Positions 1-5,518 are shown, counted from the first letter of the stretch. The stretch: 6,394 nt of DNA from Trueperaceae bacterium (GCA_003567075.1 PXAU01000193.1:1-6394); one strand, 5' to 3'. Translations and numbers: made by a program. The notes: generated by a model from the sequence alone, not told the origin.

Positions 1-45
1 CCGAGCGCCGGCAGTCCGAGCGCCGGCGGTCCGAGCGCCGGCTGG
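1..45. repeat. 15-base tandem repeat, three copies, at the left edge
   Basis: Units begin at 1, 16 and 31, each starting CCGAGCGCCGGC; they differ mainly in the last three bases (AGT, GGT, TGG). The period is a multiple of three and lies in frame with the isomerase on the minus strand, so it adds TAGAR-like pentapeptides without breaking the frame. It may continue to the left of the window. Confidence 0.85.
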
Positions 46-222
46 GGCACTGCCCACGACCCGGCTGTCGGGCCCCGCCAACCAGGCCTCGCCGATCGGC
101 CCCGCGGACGCGCCGCCGACCGGCGCGAGGTGCGCCAGGCGCCGTCCGCCCCAGGGGCGAGCGACGAGCTCGGGTTCGAGCAGGAGCGGGCAGCGCGTGG
201 GATCGGGGACGAGGTTCGGCAT
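1..222 (-). CDS. manA: Type I mannose-6-phosphate isomerase, N-terminal part (runs off left edge)
   Basis: Only the first 74 codons are present; the gene continues beyond position 1. A type I phosphomannose isomerase is a zinc enzyme of the cupin fold that interconverts mannose 6-phosphate and fructose 6-phosphate in the cytoplasm, feeding GDP-mannose and exopolysaccharide synthesis or mannose use. Translating the minus strand from the ATG at 222-220 gives the family's N-terminal pattern: PLLLEPELVARPWGGRRLA (residues 12-30), matching the 'P..F.P....R.WGG..L' opening, then PIGEAW (residues 42-47), matching the 'GE.W' strand, then a Val-Val pair before a Gly-containing turn. The zinc ligands lie further downstream and cannot be checked. 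Residues 61-74 are a repeated AGAR(T) peptide encoded by a 15-base tandem repeat, which is not typical of the family at this loop. No clear Shine-Dalgarno site precedes the ATG. The call rests on the N-terminal motifs alone. Confidence 0.8.
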   Translation of the reverse strand, partial: MPNLVPDPTRCPLLLEPELVARPWGGRRLAHLAPVGGASAGPIGEAWLAGPDSRVVGSAPAGARTAGARTAGAR

Positions 223-272
223 CGTGACGCTTCGATTGGGGCCGTGCACACGCGGACGCCGCCGCCGCCGCG

Positions 273-278
273 TACGAT
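273..278 (+). promoter_or_regulatory. Possible -10 element (TACGAT) for the VTT membrane protein
   Basis: TACGAT matches TATAAT at four of six positions and fits the TAnnnT pattern. It lies 13 bases before the ATG at 292, which would leave a leader of only about six bases; this agrees with the absence of a Shine-Dalgarno site. No convincing -35 hexamer is seen 16-18 bases upstream, so the call is weak. Confidence 0.3.
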
Positions 279-291
279 GTGACGCGAGCCG

Positions 292-939
292 ATGACCGAC
301 GCCCTCGCGCACTTTATCAACGATGCCGGTTGGCTCGCCCCGCTCTACTACGTGCTGTCGTTCGTGATGACGGCGCTCCTGCCGTTCATCCCGACGCCGC
401 TCGTGGCCGCCTTGGGCGGCGCCGCGCTCGGTGCCGTCCCTGCCATCCTGTACGGCATCCTGGGGCTGGGCTTAGGGGCCTTCGTGTCGCTCAACCTGGC
501 GCGCCGCCTGGGCCGGCCGATCGCACTGAAGCTGGTGACGCCGGCGATCTGGGCGGAGTGGGAATCGCTCCTGGGGGTGCGATCGCTGCTTGTCTGGGGC
601 GTCATCTTCTTCATCCTCAACGTCGACTTCGCCGTCATGGCGGCCGGTCTGTCATCGCTGCGGCTTCGGCGCCTCTGGGTCACCGCGATGATCGCGCGCT
701 TCCCCTGGCTCGTGGTGAGCGCCTGGTTCGGCGATCTCATCGTCGTGTCGGACACCGTGATGCTGTTGGCGTTGGTAGGGCTCGTGGCAGGCGGCGTGGT
801 GCTCGGCAAGCTGCGCCCGCGCGTCCGCCACTGGCTGGTGCGCTGGGCCGAGCGGCACGACCCCAGCAGCAGCGCCCGTGCGCGCGTGCGGAGGCGCAGC
901 CGCTCGGGCGAGGGCGGCGGACCGTCCACGCGGACCTAG
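292..939 (+). CDS. VTT/DedA-like (TVP38/TMEM64 family) integral membrane protein
   Basis: A 215-residue polytopic inner-membrane protein. The family (Pfam SNARE-associated, VTT domain) includes DedA and TMEM41/VMP1-related proteins linked to lipid scrambling or lipid-carrier recycling; the substrate of this copy is unknown. Visible hallmarks are a hydrophobic stretch at about residues 14-31, the PFIPTP re-entrant-loop motif at 31-36, a Gly/Ala-rich helical block at 40-70 ending ARRLGRP, a membrane segment at 98-112, then VDFAVMAAGLSSLRLRRLW (112-129, the family's 'AAG-s--rf' turn) and RFPWLVVSAWFGD (136-148). A final hydrophobic helix spans about 155-172. The last 45 residues are a polar, Arg-rich, probably cytoplasmic tail. 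The ATG at 292 gives a family-like N terminus; no Shine-Dalgarno site is evident. The gene is divergent from manA and convergent with the ABC ATPase, sharing four bases at the stop codons. It is probably a single-gene unit. Confidence 0.85.
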   Translation: MTDALAHFINDAGWLAPLYYVLSFVMTALLPFIPTPLVAALGGAALGAVPAILYGILGLGLGAFVSLNLARRLGRPIALKLVTPAIWAEWESLLGVRSLLVWGVIFFILNVDFAVMAAGLSSLRLRRLWVTAMIARFPWLVVSAWFGDLIVVSDTVMLLALVGLVAGGVVLGKLRPRVRHWLVRWAERHDPSSSARARVRRRSRSGEGGGPSTRT

Positions 940-1595
940 ACCAGCACGCCCTCCTCCAGGCGCACCCGGCGGTCGCTGTCCGCCACCAGCGATTCGTCGT
1001 GGGTGACGATCACGAGCGCGCTGCCACGGGCGCGCACCGTGTCGCGCAACAAGCGGTACACCGCCTTCGCCCCGGCTCGGTCCAGGCTCCCGGTCGGTTC
1101 GTCGGCCAGCACCACCCGCGGCCCCAGCACCAGGGCTCGCGCCACCGCCACGCGCTGGCGCTCGCCGCCGGAGAGCGCCCGGAAGGCGTCGCGCTCGCGC
1201 GAACCGAGCCCCATCGCGGCGAGCAGCTCGCGCGCCTCGGCCTCGACGCTGCGGCCCACGATGCGCCCCGGCAGCGTCACGTTCTCCAGCACGTCCAACT
1301 CCGCCAGCAGGTAGTGGTGCTGGAACACCAGACCCACGTGCCCGGCCCGTCGCGCGGCCAGACCCGGCGCGGCCGGCTCCACCGCTGCGCCGTCCCAGTG
1401 CACGCTACCTCCGTCGCCCTGCTCCAGGCCGGCGCACAGGTGCAGCAGCGTGCTCTTGCCCGATCCCGAGGGCCCCAGCACCGCCACCACCTCGCCCGGC
1501 GCCACCGCCAAGTCGACGCCACGCAGCACCTCCAGCCGGCCCCGTGCCGAGGCGAAGCCCTTGCGCAGGTCACGGGTTTCGAGGACGGGCAGCAC
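936..1595 (-). CDS. ABC transporter ATP-binding protein, LolD/MacB type
   Basis: A 219-residue ATPase subunit (start GTG at 1595-1593). It has a complete nucleotide-binding domain: Walker A GPSGSGKST (41-49), Q-loop at Q92 followed by HHYLLAELDVLENVTLP (93-109), signature LSGGERQRVAVARAL (141-155), Walker B VVLADEPTGSLD (161-172) and H-loop VTHD (197-200). The 'FQHH.LLAE...LENV.LP' segment after the Q-loop is characteristic of the LolD/MacB/FtsE-like group, which powers lipoprotein release or MacB-type mechanotransmission with FtsX-like permeases. The frame stays open upstream to 1730, but the extra 45 residues are unconserved and overlap the divergent regulator; the domain begins at LPVLETRDL, so the GTG is preferred. 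TATACT lies six bases before that GTG, suggesting a leaderless transcript. The permease is not in the window: downstream lies a convergent, unrelated gene. The substrate cannot be assigned. Confidence 0.92.
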   Translation of the reverse strand: MLPVLETRDLRKGFASARGRLEVLRGVDLAVAPGEVVAVLGPSGSGKSTLLHLCAGLEQGDGGSVHWDGAAVEPAAPGLAARRAGHVGLVFQHHYLLAELDVLENVTLPGRIVGRSVEAEARELLAAMGLGSRERDAFRALSGGERQRVAVARALVLGPRVVLADEPTGSLDRAGAKAVYRLLRDTVRARGSALVIVTHDESLVADSDRRVRLEEGVLV

Positions 1596-1601
1596 CGGGG
1601 T

Positions 1602-1607
1602 AGTATA
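1602..1607 (-). promoter_or_regulatory. -10 box TATACT, leaderless promoter of the ABC ATPase
   Basis: On the minus strand TATACT matches TATAAT at five of six positions and ends six bases before the GTG start. Transcription would therefore begin at or next to the start codon, as in leaderless genes common in Deinococcus. No good -35 hexamer is visible. On the plus strand the overlapping bases 1601-1606 read TAGTAT, a possible weaker -10 for the divergent regulator. Confidence 0.55.
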
Positions 1608-1618
1608 CGCAGCGTCCC

Positions 1619-1635
1619 CGTCTGCGCGGCAGACG
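1619..1635. promoter_or_regulatory. 17-base inverted repeat between the divergent ABC ATPase and CRP-family genes
   Basis: Arms CGTCTGC (1619-1625) and GCAGACG (1629-1635) are perfectly complementary around GCG. The site lies nine bases before the regulator's Shine-Dalgarno site and just upstream of the ATPase -10 box. It could be an operator for either gene or a small hairpin in the regulator's mRNA leader. It does not match the TGTGA-N6-TCACA CRP consensus. Confidence 0.4.
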
Positions 1636-1654
1636 TGCGGACCGAGGAGCTTCG

Positions 1655-2362
1655 ATGAACGATCCCACGCGCGCCAGCGACCCGACGGCTTTCCTGGCCA
1701 CCGTGCCGCTGTTCCACGGCGCGCCGGCACGCGCCCTCGAGGTGGCCGCGAGCGTGGTGCGGTCGCGGCGCTTCGAGCCCGACACGGTACTCTTCCGCGA
1801 GGGCGACACGGGCGACGCGCTGTACCTGCTGGCCGAGGGATTGGTCAAGCTCTCCAAGGTCGACCTCGGCGGTCACGAGAAGACGCTGGCGCTGCTGCAA
1901 CCGCCCGAGTTCTTCGGCGAGATGGCGCTGCTGGGCCATGCCACGCGCTCGGCCACGGCCGTCGCCCTCTCGCATGTCAGCACCTTCCTGCTCTACCGCG
2001 ACGACTTCCAGCGGCTGCTGACCGCCTACCCCACGGTGAGCCTGAACCTCACCACCACGCTCGCCAACCGCCTGCGCGGCATGGACGACGAAGCCCAGGT
2101 CCTGTCCTACAAGGACGCCCCGGGGCGCGTGGCGTACGTGCTGCTGCGGCTCTACCGCTCGGGCGTGGTGGAGCTCGACGCGGGCGGCGCGCTGGTCCGC
2201 TTGACGCACCAGGACCTCGCTAACCTGGCCGGCACCTCGCGCGAGACGGTCACCCGGGCGCTGAAGGCGCTCGAGGCCGAGGGCGTGATCGTGACCCGCC
2301 CCAAGGAGGTCACGATCGTCGATGCCGAGGGTCTCGAGGAGGTGCTGCACGGCGTCCGCTGA
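1655..2362 (+). CDS. CRP-family transcriptional regulator
   Basis: A 235-residue cytoplasmic regulator with an N-terminal cyclic-nucleotide-binding beta-barrel (about 13-125), a long dimer helix (about 125-150) and a C-terminal winged helix-turn-helix (about 155-225). In the ligand pocket FFGEMALLGHATRSATA (86-102) keeps Glu89, Arg98 and Ser99, the positions that contact cAMP in E. coli CRP, so nucleotide binding is plausible but not shown. The recognition region LTHQDLANLAGTSRETVTR (183-201) carries the SRETV..R pattern of CRP, including the Arg, Glu and Arg that read TGTGA half-sites. The protein has no cysteine, which argues against an FNR-type iron-sulfur sensor. Shine-Dalgarno GAGGAG (1644-1649) lies five bases before the ATG at 1655. 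The P450 gene follows on the same strand with overlap or a short gap, so this protein may control it. Relatives in Deinococcota include SdrP, LdrP and DdrI; which one is orthologous cannot be decided by eye. Confidence 0.93.
   Translation: MNDPTRASDPTAFLATVPLFHGAPARALEVAASVVRSRRFEPDTVLFREGDTGDALYLLAEGLVKLSKVDLGGHEKTLALLQPPEFFGEMALLGHATRSATAVALSHVSTFLLYRDDFQRLLTAYPTVSLNLTTTLANRLRGMDDEAQVLSYKDAPGRVAYVLLRLYRSGVVELDAGGALVRLTHQDLANLAGTSRETVTRALKALEAEGVIVTRPKEVTIVDAEGLEEVLHGVR
2303..2310 (+). promoter_or_regulatory. Shine-Dalgarno sequence AAGGAGGT inside the regulator's 3' end
   Basis: A perfect eight-base complement of the 16S rRNA tail sits in the regulator's codons for Lys-Glu-Val (217-219) and ends 11 bases before the ATG at 2322. 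It favours ATG 2322 as the P450 start and translational coupling. The spacing is longer than optimal, and the bases are also explained by the coding sequence. Confidence 0.4.
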
Positions 2363-3704
2363 GCACCGGACCAGCGCTGGCGGGCGACGCCCCGTGCCGG
2401 GCCCGCGCGGCCTCGAGCACCTGCAGGTCATGAACCTGGCCGCGGGCGACACGCGCGCGGCCATCGACGCGCTTCGCAGGCGCTACGGCGACGCCTTCGT
2501 GTTCGGCTTCGGCGCCATCCGCTTCCATTGGCTGCTCGGCGCCGCTGCCAACCGCTTCGTGCTCCTGGAGGCGGCCAGCGCCTTCCGCAACCGCCAGGCC
2601 TACCGCTTCCTGGAGCCGATCGGTGGCCCCACCGCGCTCATCGTCTCGGACGAGCCCGAGCACATGCGGCGGCGACGGCGGGTGCAACCGGCCTTCCATC
2701 GGCGTCACCTGCGAGGCTGGAGCGAGCAGGCGCTGACGGCGTTCGAGGGCTGGGCCGAGCAGGCCCTCGAGCGGCGCCAGCTGGCGCTGCAACCGAGCCT
2801 CCGCCCGGTCGTGCTCGACCTGGTCCTGGACGTGCTGCTCGGCCCCGGCACCCGCGCGCGCCACCCTGGCTTGCGCGACGACCTGGCGGCGATGATGGCG
2901 TTCGCCAACCAGCCCTTCCTGGCGCAACTCTTCCGCCTACCCGTGCCCGGTCTGCCCTGGTGGCGCTTCACACGCGCCCGCGTGCGGGTCGACGCGGTGC
3001 TGCACTCGGAGATCGCGCGGCGCCGCGCCGCGCCCGAGGCCGATGCGCGCGGCGGCGTGCTGTCCCTCCTGCTGGCCGGCGCTGCGGACAGCCCGCCTCT
3101 GAGCGACGCCGAAGTGCGCGACCAAGCCGTCAGTCTGGTGGCCGCCGGCTTCGACACCACCACCGCAGCGCTCACCTGGTGCGCCTTCTTGCTGTGCGAC
3201 GAGGCGCTGCACGAACGCCTCGCGGCGGCCGTCCGCGGGGTCGACCCGCTGGCGGCGAGCGCCCTGCCGGAGGTGGACGCGCTGTGGCGCGAAGCCGTGC
3301 GCCTGTACCCGCCCGCACCCGCCATCTTGCGCATCAGCGCCGAGCCGGTCGCCTGGGGCGACCTCCACCTTCCCACCGCTGCGCTGGTGGGCCTCTCGAC
3401 CTTCCACACCCACCGCGACCCGGCGCTGTGGCGAGAGCCCGAGCGCCCGAGGCTGGAGCGCTGGTTGGCGCCCGAGGGGCCCTGGGCGGCGCCACGCGAC
3501 CCGTTCGCCTACCTGCCCTTCGGCTACGGTGCGCGCTACTGCATCGGCGCGGGGCTCGCGCGGACGCTGGGCGGCGCCTGGTTGGCGGTGATGCTGGCCC
3601 GCGCACGCTGGCGGACCCCACACCCGGAAGCCGTCAGGCCCCTCGGCACGACGCTGTCGCCGCCCGGCGGCCTGCCCCTGACCTTCGAGCGCTGCGCGGT
3701 CTGA
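2322..3704 (+). CDS. Cytochrome P450
   Basis: A 460-residue haem-thiolate monooxygenase with every core motif: C-helix HMRRR (His114, Arg118), I-helix AAGFDTTTAAL (274-284, with the Asp278/Thr279 oxygen-activating pair), K-helix EAVR (324-327), the PERF-type LERW (378-381) and the haem loop FGYGARYCIG (400-409) with proximal ligand Cys407. No membrane anchor is visible, so it should be soluble. The order and spacing resemble Thermus CYP175A1, a beta-carotene hydroxylase, but the substrate is unproven. No ferredoxin or reductase gene is in the window. The start is uncertain. ATG 2322 has AAGGAGGT upstream but overlaps the regulator by 41 bases. GTG 2394 (436 residues) lies 31 bases after the regulator stop and begins directly at the conserved PGPRG segment, but has only a weak ribosome-binding site. 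Either way the gene appears co-transcribed with the regulator. Confidence 0.93.
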   Translation: MPRVSRRCCTASAEHRTSAGGRRPVPGPRGLEHLQVMNLAAGDTRAAIDALRRRYGDAFVFGFGAIRFHWLLGAAANRFVLLEAASAFRNRQAYRFLEPIGGPTALIVSDEPEHMRRRRRVQPAFHRRHLRGWSEQALTAFEGWAEQALERRQLALQPSLRPVVLDLVLDVLLGPGTRARHPGLRDDLAAMMAFANQPFLAQLFRLPVPGLPWWRFTRARVRVDAVLHSEIARRRAAPEADARGGVLSLLLAGAADSPPLSDAEVRDQAVSLVAAGFDTTTAALTWCAFLLCDEALHERLAAAVRGVDPLAASALPEVDALWREAVRLYPPAPAILRISAEPVAWGDLHLPTAALVGLSTFHTHRDPALWREPERPRLERWLAPEGPWAAPRDPFAYLPFGYGARYCIGAGLARTLGGAWLAVMLARARWRTPHPEAVRPLGTTLSPPGGLPLTFERCAV

Positions 3705-3753
3705 GGGACGATCGGTCCAGCCTCGTTCGCGGCCGCGACGCCGGCTTGGCCGC

Positions 3754-4317
3754 TCAATGCCTTACGGGCGCCGCGGGCGCCGCAGGCGCCGGGACGGTCT
3801 CGTCCAGATCGTACGGCACGATCTCGGCGTGGTCGATCGCGCGCTGCATGCCGAGCACGCACTGGATGACGACGGCGTGCGTGACGACGACAAGGCGCTC
3901 GAACCCGCGGTACCGCGCCAGCACCCGCAGCACCCGGGCACGCACTTCCTCCACCGACTCCCACGGTGCGTCGGCAACGGCGTCGCCCGGCCGCAGTTCG
4001 TCCGTCGCGCGCTGCAGCAACTCCCCGTCGATCTCGCCCAGCGGGTCCTTCTGCGGCAACCACTCGTGCAGGTCGTACTCCACGTACAGCGGCTTGTTCA
4101 GCGTGCGCGACAGCAGCGCCGCCGACTCGAGCGCGCGGGCGTACGAACTGCACACGATCACGTCGGCCTCCTGGAGCCGGTAGTCGCGAGCGATGGTGTC
4201 GATCTGCAACCGTCCGAGCGGGCTGAGCGGTGCGAACGAGGTGGCCCAGCCGCGCACGCCACGCGCCGCCACCACGTCGTAGTCGGTCTCGCCATGCCGT
4301 ACGAAGTAGACCCTCAC
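3754..4317 (-). CDS. Histidine phosphatase family protein (phosphoglycerate-mutase-like)
   Basis: A 187-residue cytoplasmic protein of the histidine phosphatase superfamily, which moves phosphate through a phospho-histidine. The catalytic core is visible: VYFVRHGETD (3-12, nucleophile His8 in the RHG triad with Arg7), LSPLGRLQ (31-38), CSSYARALESA (56-66, second phosphate-binding Arg61), Glu85 in LHEWLP as likely proton donor, and VVVTHAVVIQ (143-152, second catalytic His147). The natural substrate in this family cannot be read from sequence; candidates include small phosphoesters, nucleotides or phosphoproteins. The GTG at 4317-4315 is chosen because the conserved VYFVRHGE begins two residues later and GAGG lies seven bases before it; 68 further open codons upstream are Arg-rich and unconserved. 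The C terminus is a Pro/Ala tail encoded by a 9-base repeat. The gene is convergent with the P450 (49-base gap) and divergent from the proline dehydrogenase. Confidence 0.9.
   Translation of the reverse strand: MRVYFVRHGETDYDVVAARGVRGWATSFAPLSPLGRLQIDTIARDYRLQEADVIVCSSYARALESAALLSRTLNKPLYVEYDLHEWLPQKDPLGEIDGELLQRATDELRPGDAVADAPWESVEEVRARVLRVLARYRGFERLVVVTHAVVIQCVLGMQRAIDHAEIVPYDLDETVPAPAAPAAPVRH
3766..3792. repeat. 9-base tandem repeat, three copies, in the histidine phosphatase tail
   Basis: Units GGGCGCCGC (3766-3774), GGGCGCCGC (3775-3783) and AGGCGCCGG (3784-3792) lie in frame on the minus strand and encode the Pro-Ala-rich tail just before the stop. Each contains the self-complementary GGCGCC, so the RNA could fold on either strand near the ends of the two convergent genes. 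Confidence 0.7.
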
Positions 4318-4434
4318 GTAGCCGCCTCGTGGGGCCTGTGAACCTGGGCGCTCGCGCCGCTTAGCCCCTCGGAGCAACGCTAGCAGCCCCCCGCCCCACC
4401 GGGCTGTCGTAGGTTTCACTCGTCCTGGGCGCAC

Positions 4435-4464
4435 TTGAGCCGCAACCCGCCAGCGCTCTACAAT
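4435..4464 (+). promoter_or_regulatory. Sigma-70-type promoter of proline dehydrogenase
   Basis: TTGAGC (4435-4440; four of six match TTGACA) and TACAAT (4459-4464; five of six match TATAAT) are separated by 18 bases. Transcription would start near 4471, leaving about 40 bases of leader before the GTG at 4511. The -10 box overlaps the ATG at 4463, so that ATG could not be translated from this promoter. Confidence 0.6.
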
Positions 4465-4510
4465 GGCGCGTGCCACACACCATCTACACGCTCGACACAG
4501 GGCCGGCGGC

Positions 4511-5443
4511 GTGCTGAGCACCTACCGCCGCGGCGTCCTCGGCATCGCCGGCCTGAAACCCGTCGAACGCCTGCTGACGCGCCACGGTTGGCGCTTGGGC
4601 GTCGGCCGCTTCGTGGCGGGCGAGACCGCCCCGGAGGCGCTGCCCGCGCTCGCGAGCCTGCGCGCCAGCGGCCGCGAGGTGATCGTCGACGTGCTCGGCG
4701 AGTACGTGCGCGATCCCGCGGCTGCCGCCGCCATGGCCGCCGCGGTGGCCGCTGCCATCGACACCCTGACGCAGGCTGGCGTGCCAGCGGTGATGAGCCT
4801 CAAGCCGACCCAGGTGGGGCTGGCCCTGGGCGAGGACGTGGCCGCGCAGCACGTGCTGGCCTTAGCCACCAAGGCCGAGGCGGCGGGCGGCTCGCTGGCC
4901 CTGGACATGGAGGACGTGCGCTACGTCGACGGCACCTTGCGGCTGCTGCAGCGCGCCTGGCAGGGCGGGGCGCCGCGCACGTCCGGGGTGCTGCAAGCCT
5001 ACCTGCGGCGGACCCCGGACGACCTCGAGGCCATGCTGGCCGCGGCGCCCGACCCGAACGCGCTCGCGCTGCGGGTGGTGAAGGGCGCCTACGCCGAGCG
5101 GCCCGAGCTGCTGCTGCCCGACATGCCGGCCATCCGACGCGCGTTCGTGGCACTGGTGGAGCGCGCCTGGCGCGCAGGGGCGCGCGTGAACGTAGCGACC
5201 CACGACGAGCGGCTGCTGGCCGAAACCGCCGCCTTCGCGCGTGGCGCCGCGCTGCCGCCCGGGAAGGTCGAGTACCAGCTGATCTACGGGGTCAAGCCCA
5301 AGCTGCAGCAAGCGCTCGCCGACGCCGGGCAGCCGCTGCGCATCTACGTGCCGGTGGGCCGCGATTGGTACGGCTACTTCAGCCGACGCTTAGCGGAGCG
5401 ACCCGAGAACCTGGGCGTGGTGCTGCGCGGGCTCACCGGCTGA
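4511..5443 (+). CDS. Proline dehydrogenase (monofunctional, Thermus type)
   Basis: A 310-residue FAD enzyme that oxidises L-proline to pyrroline-5-carboxylate, the first step of proline catabolism, passing electrons to the membrane quinone pool. It aligns along its length with Thermus thermophilus PRODH (307 residues). Visible landmarks are YRRGVLGIAG (5-14), RFVAGE (33-38), SLKPTQVGL with active-site Lys98, DMED (132-135), LQAYLRRT (161-168), LRVVKGAY (187-194), NVATHDERL (227-235), YQLIYGVKP (255-263) and the C-terminal YFSRRLAERPENL (289-301), whose Arg292-Arg293 pair binds the substrate carboxylate. Start choice: the frame is open from ATG 4463, but that ATG lies inside the -10 box and the extra 16 residues are unconserved. 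GTG 4511 has AGGG eight bases upstream and gives the Thermus-like N terminus. No P5C dehydrogenase flanks it, unlike loci where the two catabolic genes are adjacent. Confidence 0.94.
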   Translation: MLSTYRRGVLGIAGLKPVERLLTRHGWRLGVGRFVAGETAPEALPALASLRASGREVIVDVLGEYVRDPAAAAAMAAAVAAAIDTLTQAGVPAVMSLKPTQVGLALGEDVAAQHVLALATKAEAAGGSLALDMEDVRYVDGTLRLLQRAWQGGAPRTSGVLQAYLRRTPDDLEAMLAAAPDPNALALRVVKGAYAERPELLLPDMPAIRRAFVALVERAWRAGARVNVATHDERLLAETAAFARGAALPPGKVEYQLIYGVKPKLQQALADAGQPLRIYVPVGRDWYGYFSRRLAERPENLGVVLRGLTG

Positions 5444-5464
5444 CCCTGGCGGCACGACGTGCAC

Positions 5465-5482
5465 GGCGGCCGCGGCGGCCGC
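5465..5482. repeat. 9-base tandem duplication downstream of proline dehydrogenase
   Basis: GGCGGCCGC occurs twice in tandem (5465-5473 and 5474-5482), each copy containing the palindrome GCGGCCGC. The site begins 21 bases after the proline dehydrogenase stop. It may fold but has no following T-run, so it is not called a terminator. Confidence 0.6.
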
Positions 5483-5518
5483 ACGACCCGTCACCTCGGG
5501 ACGCTTCGTGCGGCACAC

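Noticed and set aside
278..282. TGTGA half-site upstream of the VTT gene, and another at 4337-4341, as CRP operators
   Set aside because: Neither has a TCACA-like partner at the six-base spacing, and single half-sites are expected by chance.
279..1658. 459-codon open frame on the plus strand
   Set aside because: Its translation is Arg/Ala/His-rich low-complexity sequence without motifs, and it overlaps the VTT gene and is antisense to the ABC ATPase. It is open only because the DNA is so GC-rich.
1277..2464. 395-codon open frame on the minus strand
   Set aside because: It runs antisense to the whole regulator and then out of frame with the ABC ATPase; no motif supports it.
3705..3753. Terminator between the convergent P450 and histidine phosphatase genes
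   Set aside because: The gap has a GCGGCCGC palindrome but no stem with a following T-run on either strand, so no terminator is called.
2528..4183. 551-codon open frame on the plus strand
   Set aside because: It is a shadow of the P450 frame running on antisense to the histidine phosphatase; Arg/Pro/Ala-rich with no recognisable domain.
4318..4434. Promoter for the histidine phosphatase gene on the minus strand
   Set aside because: TTGCTC and TACGAC are present but not at a workable spacing with a partner hexamer; nothing convincing could be assigned.
4511..4521. Palindrome GTGCTGAGCAC at the proline dehydrogenase start
   Set aside because: Five-base arms around one base within coding sequence; too short and too constrained by the codons to claim as an operator.
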